NCBI RefSeq assembly: GCF_036346855.1
Contig: NZ_CP107841.1
Location: 9,800,001-9,864,000, forward strand
Source: Streptomyces europaeiscabiei
Lineage (GTDB): Bacteria; Actinomycetota; Actinomycetes; Streptomycetales; Streptomycetaceae
Length of the DNA: 64,000 bases
Direction of reading: 5' to 3'
Shown: positions 51,199-60,544 of the stretch, in pieces
Layout: each line of letters opens with the position of its first letter
Position numbering within the stretch: position 1 is the first letter of the stretch
Notes under the pieces: model-generated
Told to the model about the DNA's origin: nothing
Database searches by the model: none
The model's input: the letters and a program-made list of their open reading frames with translations, nothing else
Made by a program: the position numbers and the translations under genes

Positions 51199-52875
51199 TC
51201 ATGACTGCTCCAGATACCTGTGCACCAGCATCACGGCCATCGCTCCCTCTCCCACTGCGGACGCGACCCGCTTCGCGGACTGCGACCGCGCGTCCCCGGC
51301 GACGAACACACCGGGCACATTCGTCTCCAGGTGGTACGGCGGGCGGTCCAGCTCCCAGCCCGCCGGCGGACCCCCGTCACTGGTCATGTCGGGCCCGGCC
51401 ACGATGAACCCGCGCTCGTCGCGGAGCACGGTCCCCTCCAGCCAGTCGGTGTGCGGCTCGGCGCCGATGAAGACGAACAGCCACTGCGCGTCGACGAGTT
51501 CCTCGCGCCCGCTCGCCAGGTCCTTCAGCGTCAGCTGCTCCAACTGGTTCGTGCCGTGCGCGGCCTCGACGACCGTGCCGGGGCGTACGAAGACGTTCGG
51601 CGCCTCGGCGAGCTGCTGGATCAGATAGTGCGACATGGACGCGGTGAGCGACTCGCCGCGGACGAGGAGGGTGACCGACTTGGCGCCACGGGACAGGTAC
51701 ATCGCGGCCTGTCCGGCCGAGTTGGCGCCGCCCACGATGTACACGTCGTGCCCCTGGCAACCGGCGGCCTCGGTGAGCGCGGAGCCGTAGAACACACCGC
51801 AGCCGGTGAGGTCCGCGCAGCCCGGCGCGGCGAGCTGCCGGTACGACACGCCGGTCGCCAGGATCACGCTGTGCGCGGCGACCGCCGAACCGTCGGAGAA
51901 CCGGATGGTACGCGCCGCCCCGTTCACCTCCAGACCGCTCACCTCGCGGGCGGTGAGGATCTCCGCCCCGAACTTGGTGGCCTGGCGCCGCGCCCTGCCC
52001 GTGAGCTGGCCGCCGGACACCCCGTCGGGGAACCCGAGGTAGTTCTCGATACGTGAACTCTGCCCGGCCTGCCCGCCTGTGGCCGACCTTTCGACGAGCA
52101 GCGTCCGCAGCCCCTCCGACGCCCCGTACACGGCCGCGCCGAGCCCGGCGGGTCCGCCGCCGATGACGACCAGGTCGTAGAAGTCCTGGGCCGGCGTGGT
52201 CGCCAGCCCCACCCGCTCCGCCAGCTCCGGGTCCTCCGGCGCGACGAGCGGCGTACCGTCCGGGGTGACGACCAGCGGCAGCCGCTCGCCGTCCGTACCG
52301 GCGGCCGCGAGCAGCCGCCGCCCCTCCGGCTCGTCCGACGAGAACCAGCGGTACGGCACCTGGTTGCGCGCCAGGAACTCCCGTACGCCCGACGACCGGG
52401 CCGACCACCGGTGCCCGACCACCTTCGTGGTGCCCACACACGTTCGGTCGGCGGCCCGCCAGGCCTGCAGCAGGTCGTCCAGGACCGGATAGAGCTTCTC
52501 CTCCGGCGGGTCCCACGGCTTCAGCAGATAGTGGTCGAGGTCGATGACGTTGATCGCGTCGATCGCCGCGCCGGTGTCGGCGTACGCGGTGAGCAGGACG
52601 CGCCGCGCCCCCGGATAGACGTCCAGCGCCTGTTCCAGGAACTCGATGCCGTTCATCTCCGGCATCCGGTAGTCGGCCAGGATCACCGCCACCTGGTCCC
52701 CGCGCAGCTTCAGCTCCCGCAGGGCATCCAGCGCCGACTGCCCCGACTCCGCCCGCACGATCCGGTACGACTCGCCGTATCTGCGCCGCAGGTCCCGTGC
52801 GACGGCGCGGGACACCCCCGGATCGTCATCCACGGTGAGGATCACGTTCCGCGCCGCACCGACAGCCTGAGTCAT
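51199..52875 (-). CDS. response-regulator receiver fused to thioredoxin-reductase-like flavoprotein
   Basis: 558 residues. A receiver domain (residues 10-130; D16-D17-D18 cluster, phospho-acceptor D68 in ADYRMP, Lys in LLKPWD) is followed by a short thioredoxin-fold-like segment (about 150-205, no CxxC) and an FAD/NADPH reductase domain (VVIGGGPAGLGAAVYG, VYIVGGANSAGQAAMYL, VFVAGDARSQSAKRVASAVG). Where thioredoxin reductases have CATC, this protein reads DLTG, so the usual redox disulfide is missing. Phosphorylation presumably gates flavin chemistry directly. It is the first gene of a three-gene operon with the kinase and zinc finger; GGAGG lies 4 bases before ATG. Confidence 0.93.
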   Translation of the reverse strand: MTQAVGAARNVILTVDDDPGVSRAVARDLRRRYGESYRIVRAESGQSALDALRELKLRGDQVAVILADYRMPEMNGIEFLEQALDVYPGARRVLLTAYADTGAAIDAINVIDLDHYLLKPWDPPEEKLYPVLDDLLQAWRAADRTCVGTTKVVGHRWSARSSGVREFLARNQVPYRWFSSDEPEGRRLLAAAGTDGERLPLVVTPDGTPLVAPEDPELAERVGLATTPAQDFYDLVVIGGGPAGLGAAVYGASEGLRTLLVERSATGGQAGQSSRIENYLGFPDGVSGGQLTGRARRQATKFGAEILTAREVSGLEVNGAARTIRFSDGSAVAAHSVILATGVSYRQLAAPGCADLTGCGVFYGSALTEAAGCQGHDVYIVGGANSAGQAAMYLSRGAKSVTLLVRGESLTASMSHYLIQQLAEAPNVFVRPGTVVEAAHGTNQLEQLTLKDLASGREELVDAQWLFVFIGAEPHTDWLEGTVLRDERGFIVAGPDMTSDGGPPAGWELDRPPYHLETNVPGVFVAGDARSQSAKRVASAVGEGAMAVMLVHRYLEQS

Positions 52876-52964
52876 ACGCCTCCACCCCTAGCCAATGGGC
52901 CCATCGTATGTTCGGCCGTGAGGGTTCGCCCGGTTTCCCGGCAGCCGGGGCCGTGGCAGCGGCG

Positions 52965-53321
52965 TCAGCTCCTGCGCGCGGCCAGTACGCAGAACTCGTT
53001 GCCCTCCGGGTCCGCGAGCACCACCCATGGCTCGTCACCGTTCTGTCCGACGTCCGCGTGCCGGGCGCCGAGAGCGAGGAGGCGGGTGACCTCCGCCGCC
53101 TGGTCGACGGGACGGAAGTCGAGGTGCAGGCGGTTCTTGACGGTCTTGGCCTCCGGATCGCGCCCGAACAGAAGCCCGGGAAGGCGGTCCGGGGCCGGAC
53201 GGATCTCGTACTCCTCGGGGGAGTCGTCGACCACCACCCACCCGAGCGCCTCCGCCCACCAGCGTCCCAGCGCGACCGGGTCCGCCGAGTCCACCACGAT
53301 CTGCTCCCACTGCAAGGTCAT
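52965..53321 (-). CDS. VOC-family (glyoxalase/bleomycin-resistance-like) protein
   Basis: 118 residues with the paired beta-alpha-beta-beta-beta units of the VOC fold (EQIVVDSADPVALGRWWAEA, NRLHLDFRPVDQ, DEPWVVLADPEGNEFCVL). The DPEGNEFC end is typical of the Glyoxalase_6 group. Metal ligands and substrate are not certain. There is no ribosome site: TACCCT ends 6 bases before ATG 53321, so the mRNA may be leaderless. It is divergent from the universal stress protein across 57 bases. Confidence 0.88.
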   Translation of the reverse strand: MTLQWEQIVVDSADPVALGRWWAEALGWVVVDDSPEEYEIRPAPDRLPGLLFGRDPEAKTVKNRLHLDFRPVDQAAEVTRLLALGARHADVGQNGDEPWVVLADPEGNEFCVLAARRS

Positions 53322-53378
53322 GCGGCGAGGGTAGTGAAGACTGGGCCTGTCAGCGATGTGACTACAGAGAGGTGGCCG

Positions 53379-54251
53379 ATGACGACGCGCCCGATCACCG
53401 CCGCGGTGGACGGCACGCCCGAGAGCCTCGCCGCGCTGGCGTGGGCCGGCCGGGAGGCCGTACGCCGGGGCCTGGCGCTGCGGGTGATGCACGCGTGGCG
53501 GTGGGAGCCGCACGAGGCGATCAGTGTGGACCGGGACGGACAGGTGCGGTGGGCCCGGGAGGCACTCGCGGAGGCGGCGCGGGGCGTTTCCGAGCGGCAC
53601 CCGGGGCTGGCGGTGACGACGGAGCTGGTGGAGGGTCCGCCGGTCGAGACACTGGTCGGCGCCGCCGAGGACGCGGAGACGCTGGTGCTCGGCTCGCGCG
53701 GGCACGGCGCGGTGGTCGGCTTCCTGCTGGGCTCCGTCGGGCAGCAGGTGATCGTCGAGTCGCCGCGTCCCGTCGTGCTCGTCCGGGCCGAGGACAGCCC
53801 GGCGGGCGAGGCCGCCGGCCGTGAGGTCGTCGTGGGGCAGCAGGGCGCACCGGAGGACAGTGCCGACGTCCTGCGGTTCGCCTTCGAGACGGCGGCGGCC
53901 CGTGGGGCGTCCCTGCGCGCGGTGCGGGCGTGGGCGCTGCCGCCGCTGTACGCGTACAGCCCCGGCTCGCTGAAGCTCCTCGACGAGGCCGGCGGCCTGG
54001 AACCGTACGAGAGGAAGGCCCTCTCCGCCGCACTGGAGCCGCTGCGGGAGCGCTTTCCCGAGGTGCCCGTCACCCAGCACGTCGAGATGGGCAGCGCCGG
54101 GCAGGTGCTGCTGTCCGTGGCGCAGCGGGCCCAGCTGATGGTGGTCGGGCGCCGCGCCCGCCGTACGGCCGTCGGCGCCCGCATCGGCTCGGTGGCCCAC
54201 GGTGTCCTGCACCACGCGCGCTGCCCGGTGGCCGTGGTCCCGCACGAGTGA
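53379..54251 (+). CDS. tandem-domain universal stress protein
   Basis: 290 residues comprising two UspA domains. The first runs from ITAAVDGTPESLAALAWAGR to LVLGSRGHGAVVGFLLGSVG and the second ends LMVVGRRARRTAVGARIGSV. The ATP-binding pattern G-2x-G-9x-G-S/T is visible in both (GSRGHG..., GRRARR...). Such proteins bind ATP and accumulate under hypoxia, nutrient or redox stress. ATG 53379 has AGAGAGG 7 bases upstream. A 10-bp hairpin follows directly. Confidence 0.93.
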   Translation: MTTRPITAAVDGTPESLAALAWAGREAVRRGLALRVMHAWRWEPHEAISVDRDGQVRWAREALAEAARGVSERHPGLAVTTELVEGPPVETLVGAAEDAETLVLGSRGHGAVVGFLLGSVGQQVIVESPRPVVLVRAEDSPAGEAAGREVVVGQQGAPEDSADVLRFAFETAAARGASLRAVRAWALPPLYAYSPGSLKLLDEAGGLEPYERKALSAALEPLRERFPEVPVTQHVEMGSAGQVLLSVAQRAQLMVVGRRARRTAVGARIGSVAHGVLHHARCPVAVVPHE

Positions 54252-54276
54252 GGGCGGCCGGTGCCCCCGGCCGCCC
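54252..54276. terminator. bidirectional hairpin terminator
   Basis: GGGCGGCCGG (54252-54261) and its perfect complement (54267-54276) with a 5-base loop start immediately after the universal stress protein stop, 7 bases from the end of the convergent DUF4032 gene. Confidence 0.75.
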
Positions 54277-54282
54277 GGCGGC

Positions 54283-55530
54283 TCACCTGGGCGCGGCGTC
54301 CTCCGCAGGCGCCGGCAGCAGCGCCAGTGTCCTCGGAAGGACGTTGTCGATGTAGTCCTTCACCGCCGTGTCGAGGCCGATGTCGTGCTGGGCCCGCTCG
54401 GACAGGTACCAGCGGTGTTCGAGGAGCTGGTGGTAGATCTCGGCCCCGTCCATCGAACCGCGCAGTTCGAGCGGGACGGCCCGCACGGTCGGGCGGAACA
54501 CCTCCCGCACCCAGCGGTGGGCCAGCACCTCGGGACGGGCGCCCAGGGGGTCGCCCGGGGCGTAGTCGTCCTGGGTGACCATCCAGCTCTCCAGGTCGCT
54601 CAGGAGCCGCCGGGCCTGGTTCTCCTCGGTGTCCAGACCGGTCAGCCGCAGCAACTGCCGCTGGTGGTGGCCCGCGTCGACGACCTTGGGCACGAAGGTC
54701 ACCGTGTCACCGTTGCCGGAATGCTCGATCTGCATCTCGGCGACGTCGAAACCGAGTTCGTTGAGCCGACGGATCCGGCGCTCGATGTAGTGGTACTTCC
54801 CGGCCGGGTACACCGACCTGCGCGTCAGCTCCTTCCACAGCTTGTGGTAGCGGGAGCAGATCTCGTTGCCGAACTCGATCGGGTCCACCGAGGGGTGCAG
54901 CGCCCCGGACGCCTCCAGGTCCAGCAGCTCGCCGCTGATGTTCACGCGGGCGAGATCGAGGTCGTACTCCCGCTGCCCGGAGCTGAGTTGCGTGTGCAGG
55001 TCGCCCGTCTCGGCGTCCACCAGATACGCGGCGTAGGCGCCCGCGTCCCGCCGGAACAGTGTGTTGGACAGCGAGCAGTCGCCCCAGGCGAACCCGGCGA
55101 GGTGCAGCCGCACCAGCAGGACGGCGAGGGCGTCCATCAGACGGTGCATGGTGGCCGGACGCATGGTCGTCTCGAACATCGAGCGGTACGGCATCGAGCC
55201 GCCCAGGTGTCGGGTGATCAGCACGGACTCCAGCGGCTCACCGGCGTCGTCGGTGCGGCCGGTGACCACGCCGAGGGCGTCCACGGCGGGGATGCCGAGC
55301 CGGTCCAGGTCACGCAGCAGCTCGTACTCGCGCAGGGCGGGCCGCTCGGCGAGTTCCTTGACGGCGACGACCTCGTCACCGGCGCGGGCGTAGCGCACCA
55401 CGTGGCGGGAGATACCGCGGGGGAGCGGCACGAGATGGTGCTCGGGCCACTCCTCCAGCGGCACGTGCCACGGCAGTTCGAGCAGCAGCGCGGGGTGTTC
55501 CGGGTTGGTGGCGCTGATCTGCAGTGCCAT
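54283..55530 (-). CDS. DUF4032-type protein-kinase-like protein
   Basis: 415 residues. The middle resembles a Rio/InaA-like kinase lobe: invariant-Lys candidate in DEVVAVKELAE, catalytic-loop pattern FAWGDCSLSNTLF (W-G-D-x4-N) and metal-site segment YLVDAETGDL with DAE in place of DFG. The C-terminal half (DVAEMQIEHSGNGDTVTFVP onward) matches the DUF4032 tail. It probably binds ATP, but substrate and activity are unknown. It stands alone on its strand. A weak AGGA lies upstream of ATG 55530. Confidence 0.85.
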   Translation of the reverse strand: MALQISATNPEHPALLLELPWHVPLEEWPEHHLVPLPRGISRHVVRYARAGDEVVAVKELAERPALREYELLRDLDRLGIPAVDALGVVTGRTDDAGEPLESVLITRHLGGSMPYRSMFETTMRPATMHRLMDALAVLLVRLHLAGFAWGDCSLSNTLFRRDAGAYAAYLVDAETGDLHTQLSSGQREYDLDLARVNISGELLDLEASGALHPSVDPIEFGNEICSRYHKLWKELTRRSVYPAGKYHYIERRIRRLNELGFDVAEMQIEHSGNGDTVTFVPKVVDAGHHQRQLLRLTGLDTEENQARRLLSDLESWMVTQDDYAPGDPLGARPEVLAHRWVREVFRPTVRAVPLELRGSMDGAEIYHQLLEHRWYLSERAQHDIGLDTAVKDYIDNVLPRTLALLPAPAEDAAPR

Positions 55531-55687
55531 GGGTCCTGGTCCTCTGCCTTCGTCTCACGGTGGTGCGGAGTGCTGACGGGCGGTGGTCTCCCACTTCCGC
55601 CCGGAGCATCTCCGCATCCGGAGGACCCTTTCGTCAACCGCCGCCCGACCCGTGGTCAGGTCCGTCGGACAGCGGGCCGGTCCGTGG

Positions 55688-56122
55688 TCAGGCGGCAACC
55701 GGCGCGGTCGGCTTCTCCTTCGGCCGCCGGAGCGCGGACCGCACGTTCCACGCGCCCACGCCCAGGCACACCAGCCCGGTCGCGCCCGGGTACAGCCAGA
55801 CGCCGTTGTCCCGCTCGACGGCCGTGGTCGACGACTTGTCGTCCACGTAGACGGGCACCAGCCCGGTGGGCTTCGTCGCGAACGTGGTGTCCACCTCGAC
55901 CGCGGGGATGAGGAAGGAGTCGTCGTCGGCCCGGAAGGACCCGCTGCACTTCCACTCGTCGTCGCCGCGCGACTCGGACACCTCGCACCGTGAGACCACG
56001 AACTGCCCAGCCACACCGTTCAGTCGGGTCTCCAGTCGGAGTGCCGCCGCGCCGAACAGAAACAGCCCGCCGCCCAGCGCCACCACCGTGGTGAGCAGCT
56101 TTCTCGGCCCCATACCTGCCAC
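55688..56122 (-). CDS. two-helix membrane protein, DUF3592-like
   Basis: 144 residues: a membrane helix near residues 9-28 (LTTVVALGGGLFLFGAAALR), an extracytoplasmic beta-rich middle with two cysteines (SRCEVSES, WKCSGSF), and a second helix near 113-128. The pattern is that of small DUF3592-type proteins. GTG 56122 is preferred because GGGGGAA lies 6 bases upstream; the ATG three codons later has no room for a site. Function unknown. Confidence 0.75.
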   Translation of the reverse strand: MAGMGPRKLLTTVVALGGGLFLFGAAALRLETRLNGVAGQFVVSRCEVSESRGDDEWKCSGSFRADDDSFLIPAVEVDTTFATKPTGLVPVYVDDKSSTTAVERDNGVWLYPGATGLVCLGVGAWNVRSALRRPKEKPTAPVAA

Positions 56123-56208
56123 TGACGGTTCCCCCGGTTTCTGTTCGATCGGTCGAAGTCCGGGGCAGCGTAGTGGACCGGCGGGGCGGGGAGCGACGGG
56201 TTTCGTCG

Positions 56209-58131
56209 TCAGCGCCGGGCGCGGCGGAACACGTTGTCGGAGTCCTGGTCGTCCCAGCCGGCGACCTCCTCCGACGCGGTGCGGCGGGCGGCTCGCGCCG
56301 ACGTCGCGTACATCGCCTCGATCTCGGCCTCGTACCGTTGCACGATGGTGTCCCGGCGCAGCTTCATCGACGGGGTCAGCATGCCGTTGGCGAGGTCGAA
56401 CGGCTCGGGAAGAATGCGGTAGACGCGGATCGACTCCGAGCGCGACACCGTGCTGTTCGCCGCGGCGATCGCCCGCACCACCTCCTGCCGCAGCGCGTTC
56501 TCCTCCCGCGCCTCCCTGCCCAGCAGCTCACCCGGCGCGGACAGCGACCCCCGCCAGTGCGCGAGGAACTCCGGGTCCAGCGTGATCAGGGCACCCACGC
56601 ACGGCCGGTTGTCGCCCACGACCACCGCCTGGTGGATCAGCGGATGCATCCGCAGCTGCTCCTCCAGCGGCGCCGGGGCCACGCCCCTGCCCCCGCTGGT
56701 GATGATGATCTCCTTCTTGCGGCCGGTGATGGAGAGATACCCCTCGTTGTCCAGCCGCCCGATGTCCCCCGTGGCCAGCCAGCCGCCCTGGAGCACGGCC
56801 CGGGTGCCCGCCTCGTCGTTGACGTAGCCCTGGAACACCGACGGCCCGTTCACCAGGATCTCCCCGTCCCGGGCCACCCGGATCTCGGTCCCCGGCAGCG
56901 GACGGCCCACCGTGCCGAACTTCTCCCGGCCCGGCGGCTGGGCGGTGATGCCCCCGGCGGTCTCGGTGAGGCCGTACCCGTCGTGGACGAGGATGCCGAT
57001 ACCGGCGTAGAAGAGCGTGAGGTCGCGGTTGAGGGGGGAGCCGCCGGAACAGCCGGCGCGCACCCGGCCGCCGAGGGCCGCGCGCAGCTTGCGGTACACC
57101 GTCTTCTCGTAGAAAGCGTGTTGGAGCTTCAGGTCCATGGCCGGGCCGGGGCCCGTGTCCAGACGCTGCCTTTCGACGGCGAGGGCGTAGTCCTGGGCGG
57201 TGCGCACCGCGCGCTCGAACAGTGGGCCCCGGCCCGCCTGTTGGGCCTTGCGCAGGAAGTTCTTGTAGATCTTCTCGAAGAGATAGGGAACACCGAAGAG
57301 GAAGGTCGGCCGGAACGACCGCAGAGCCGCGGACAGCGCCTCCTCGGTCGACACCGGCTCATGCGCGAGGAGCAGCCCGCCACGCAGACACATCGCCTGG
57401 ATCATCAGGCCGTAGACGTGCGAGAACGGCAGGAACGCGAGGATCGCGGGCTGTTCACCCGGCGCGGCGGCGGTCTGCCGCCACCCGGCGAGCAGGACGT
57501 CGCAGGGGCTCGCCAGGCTGCGGTGGGAGAGCGCGCAGCCCCGGGGCCGGCCGGTCGTGCCGGACGTGTACGCGATCACCGCGGTGGAGTCCGGCATGAC
57601 GATGCGGCGCAGCGAGTCCACCGTCGCGTCCGGCACCTCCCGGCCCGCCTCGACGAGCTGCGGCAGGGACTCGGCGTCCAACTGCCAGACGTGCCGCAGC
57701 AGCGGGAGCTTGGCGCACACCGAGCCGACCGTCATCACGCCCATCTCGTCCTCGACGACCACGCCCACACAGGCAGCGTCCCGCAGGATCCACTCGATCT
57801 GGTCGCGCGACGACGTCGGACAGACCGGCACGATCTCGGCGCCCACGGCCCACAGTGCGACGGCGAGGACCGTCCACTCGTAGCGGGTCCGTGCCATCAC
57901 CGCGACCCGATTGCCCGGCCGGATCCCGGACGCGATCAACCCCTTGGCCAGCTCGACCACTTCGTCCCGTGTCTCGGCCGCGCTCACCTGTGTCCAGGTG
58001 CCCGGGGAGGTGGGGTCGTGGCGCGCGATCTGCGGCAGAGCGGGATGACGGTGCGCCGTCTCGAACAGTGGATCGGCCAGCCCTCCGGCCATGACCGGGC
58101 CCGTCGGTGGAGCAATGCCGAAGTTGCCCAT
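56209..58131 (-). CDS. long-chain fatty acid-CoA ligase-like AMP-forming synthetase
   Basis: 640 residues. P-loop YTSGTTGRPRG, LPFSHVYGLM, YGLTETAGG (A5), WLATGDIGRLDNEGYLSITG (A7/A8), and GRKKEIIITSGGRGVAPAPL. The C-terminus with MKLRRD matches the long, FadD15-like acyl-CoA synthetases of actinobacteria, which activate fatty acids for degradation, lipid synthesis or polyketide starters. The ATG start has only a distant GGGAAGG (13 bases). It is alone on its strand and divergent from the 175-aa gene. Confidence 0.92.
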   Translation of the reverse strand: MGNFGIAPPTGPVMAGGLADPLFETAHRHPALPQIARHDPTSPGTWTQVSAAETRDEVVELAKGLIASGIRPGNRVAVMARTRYEWTVLAVALWAVGAEIVPVCPTSSRDQIEWILRDAACVGVVVEDEMGVMTVGSVCAKLPLLRHVWQLDAESLPQLVEAGREVPDATVDSLRRIVMPDSTAVIAYTSGTTGRPRGCALSHRSLASPCDVLLAGWRQTAAAPGEQPAILAFLPFSHVYGLMIQAMCLRGGLLLAHEPVSTEEALSAALRSFRPTFLFGVPYLFEKIYKNFLRKAQQAGRGPLFERAVRTAQDYALAVERQRLDTGPGPAMDLKLQHAFYEKTVYRKLRAALGGRVRAGCSGGSPLNRDLTLFYAGIGILVHDGYGLTETAGGITAQPPGREKFGTVGRPLPGTEIRVARDGEILVNGPSVFQGYVNDEAGTRAVLQGGWLATGDIGRLDNEGYLSITGRKKEIIITSGGRGVAPAPLEEQLRMHPLIHQAVVVGDNRPCVGALITLDPEFLAHWRGSLSAPGELLGREAREENALRQEVVRAIAAANSTVSRSESIRVYRILPEPFDLANGMLTPSMKLRRDTIVQRYEAEIEAMYATSARAARRTASEEVAGWDDQDSDNVFRRARR

Positions 58132-58446
58132 GCGACGCTCAGAACCTTCCCTGGACGCGACCTCGCCGAGCGGTGCGCCAACCGGCGGTGATCGAACGTA
58201 GCGTACGGCGCCGACGTCCGCTCACGGAATCGGCAAGTCGGCCGCCGCGCATCCGCACCGTGGGCTGTGAACGTGATGTGCGGCACGTGCCGGACCTCCC
58301 TTGCGGGGCCCTCCCGTGAATCGTCGCTGCACACGGCTTGATCACGTCTGACCGGCGGTAATACCCCGAACCCGGACGTCATACGGGTGTGGCACTGTGG
58401 TGCGCGCGAACGCGGGAGGTGTCCCGCCGATGTGGAGAGGTGGACG
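58132..58446. promoter_or_regulatory. 315-base divergent region, acyl-CoA synthetase / 175-aa gene
   Basis: No gene is supportable here. Rightward, TTGATC (58338) and TAATAC (58359) form a possible -35/-10 pair with a short 15-base spacer. Leftward no pair stands out. There is no strong palindrome. Confidence 0.35.
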
Positions 58447-58974
58447 GTGCGCGAGCCCAACGTGATCGGGGACTGGCAGGAGTACGACGGCGATCTGGCC
58501 GGCCTGCGCGTGCGCGTCCACGGAGTGGAGTGCGCGGAACCCCCGCGTGGACGTGACGACGCCGCCGAGGGCCTGACGTACTTCCGGTTCCGGGTGACGG
58601 TGGAGAACCGCGGCGCCGAACACGTCGGCCTCCATCTGGAGGACGGCCAGCTCGACATCCGCACCGGGCCCGACGGCGAGAGCGCCTTCCTCGACTGGCG
58701 CAACTCCCGGTTCATCGAGGGCTTCGACCTCTACCCCCTGCGCCGCGCCACCTCCGTGCTGTACGCGGCCGCCGCCGAGGCCCACCTCACGCAGTTCGAC
58801 ATCCAGGTCCAGCTGCGTGTCGACGAGGAGTGGGCCGAGCGGTATCTGTGGTCCGGCGGCATCGGCGTCGACGAGGACCTCCTCGACCCGGCGGGCGGCA
58901 CGGGCCGGGAGGGTATCGCCGGGCAGATCAGCGCCTTCCTGCACGAGGAGGCCGAGCGGGGCGCGGCGGGCTGA
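58447..58974 (+). CDS. hypothetical protein (175 aa)
   Basis: GTG 58447 is chosen because GAGAGG precedes it by 6 bases and it begins the compositionally coherent part (REPNVIGDWQEYDGDLAGL). The protein is acidic and beta-rich, with the segment TYFRFRVTVENRGAEHVGLH resembling an immunoglobulin-like DUF4352-type fold but without a signal peptide. No family is assigned with confidence. A small hairpin terminates it. Confidence 0.75.
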   Translation: MREPNVIGDWQEYDGDLAGLRVRVHGVECAEPPRGRDDAAEGLTYFRFRVTVENRGAEHVGLHLEDGQLDIRTGPDGESAFLDWRNSRFIEGFDLYPLRRATSVLYAAAAEAHLTQFDIQVQLRVDEEWAERYLWSGGIGVDEDLLDPAGGTGREGIAGQISAFLHEEAERGAAG

Positions 58975-58981
58975 GCGGCAC

Positions 58982-58999
58982 GCCCCGGCTCACCGGGGC
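58982..58999. terminator. short hairpin between convergent genes
   Basis: GCCCCGG-CTCA-CCGGGGC, a perfect 7-bp stem with a 4-base loop, 7 bases after the 175-aa gene stop and facing the end of tctA. Confidence 0.6.
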
Positions 59000-59040
59000 T
59001 CGACTCGCCACGGCTGCGGTCGTCACCCGGGCCGGGATCG

Positions 59041-60543
59041 TCACCCGGGCCCGGCGGGCGGGCGGACGCGGGTGACCAGCCGCTTGAGCAGCGGCCACGC
59101 CAGCAGCACGGCGATGATCGCGTACACCGTCACCGAGAACGGCGTGTTCACCAGGCCGCTGACGCTGCCGTCGCTGATCTGCAGGGCGCGCCGCAGCTGC
59201 TGCTCGGCGTTGGGGCCGAGGATGACGCCGATGACGGCGGGCAGCACCGGCAGGCCGTAGCGGCGCATACCGAACCCGATCAGGCCGATGACCAGCAGGA
59301 TCACCAGGTCGATCACCTCGCCGCCGACCGCGTACGCGCCGACCGCCGCGAAGAACAGGATCCCCGCGTAGAGGTACGGCCGCGGGATCCGCAACAGCTT
59401 CGCCCACAGCGGGGCCAGCGGCAGGTTGAGCGCGAGCAGCAGGACCATGCCGACGAAGAGCGAGGCGATCAGGCCCCACACCAGGTCCGGCTCGCGTTCG
59501 AAGAGCAGAGGGCCCGGCTGGATGCCGTACTGCTGGAAGGCGGCCAGCATGACCGCCGCGACCGCCGTGGTGGGCAGGCCGAGGGTCAGCATGGAGACGA
59601 GGGTGCCCGCCGCCGAGGCCGACGCCGCCGACTCCGGGCCCGCCACCCCCTCGATCGCCCCCTTGCCCCACTCGTCCTGGTGCTTCGACAGCCGTTTCTC
59701 GGTGACGTACGACAGGAAGGTGGGGATCTCGGCGCCGCCCGCCGGGATCGCGCCGAACGGGAAGCCGATGAACGGCCCACGCACCCATGACTTCCAGCTC
59801 CGCCTCACATCGGAGCGGCCGAGCCACGGCAGGCCCACCGGGATCGGCTCGGGCGGGCTGCGCCGCAGATGGGCGGCGACCCACAGGGCCTCTCCGATGG
59901 CGAAGAGGCCGACCGCGACGATCACGACGTCGACGCCGTCGGCGAGCTGGAGGGAACCGAAGGTCAGGCGCTGCTGGCCGGTCATCTGGTCCAGGCCCAC
60001 CAGGCCGATCGTGAGTCCGATCAGCAGGGAGGCGAGCCCCCGGATCCGGGACGAGCCCAGTACGGACGTCACGGCGATGAACGCCAGCACCATGATCGCG
60101 AAGTAGTCCGGGGCGCCGATGTCCACGGCCAGTTCGGCGACCGCCGGCGCCAGCGCCACCAGCAGGATCGTGCCGATCATGCCGCCCGCGAAGTGTCCGA
60201 TGGCGGCGGCGGCCAGCGCCTGCGCGCCGCGCCCCGACCTGGCCATCGGGTTGCCCTCCATGGCCGCCACCACGGCCGCGCTCTCCCCGGGGGTGTTGAG
60301 GAGGATCGAGGTGGTGGAACCGCCGAACATCGCGCCGTAGTAGATGCCCGCGAACATGATGAACGCGCCGACCGGGTTCAGCCCGTACGTCACCGGCAGC
60401 AGCAGCGCCACCGCCATGGCGGGACCGATGCCTGGCAGCACACCGATCGCCGTGCCCAGCAGGACACCGATCGCGGCCCACAGGATGTTGATCGGTGTCA
60501 GGGCCGTGCCGAAACCGTCGAGGAGGGAGTTGAGGGCGTCCAT
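59041..60543 (-). CDS. tctA: tripartite tricarboxylate transporter, large membrane subunit
   Basis: 500 residues with about 11-12 membrane helices and the TctA signature repeats ([40 protein letters not shown], and the second-half copy [20 protein letters not shown]). TctA forms the channel that uses the ion gradient with TctB and receives substrate from the periplasmic-type TctC. It lies 1 base downstream of tctB. The family imports citrate, aconitate, terephthalate and other carboxylates; the substrate is not evident. Confidence 0.95.
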   Translation of the reverse strand: MDALNSLLDGFGTALTPINILWAAIGVLLGTAIGVLPGIGPAMAVALLLPVTYGLNPVGAFIMFAGIYYGAMFGGSTTSILLNTPGESAAVVAAMEGNPMARSGRGAQALAAAAIGHFAGGMIGTILLVALAPAVAELAVDIGAPDYFAIMVLAFIAVTSVLGSSRIRGLASLLIGLTIGLVGLDQMTGQQRLTFGSLQLADGVDVVIVAVGLFAIGEALWVAAHLRRSPPEPIPVGLPWLGRSDVRRSWKSWVRGPFIGFPFGAIPAGGAEIPTFLSYVTEKRLSKHQDEWGKGAIEGVAGPESAASASAAGTLVSMLTLGLPTTAVAAVMLAAFQQYGIQPGPLLFEREPDLVWGLIASLFVGMVLLLALNLPLAPLWAKLLRIPRPYLYAGILFFAAVGAYAVGGEVIDLVILLVIGLIGFGMRRYGLPVLPAVIGVILGPNAEQQLRRALQISDGSVSGLVNTPFSVTVYAIIAVLLAWPLLKRLVTRVRPPAGPG

Positions 60544-60544
60544 G

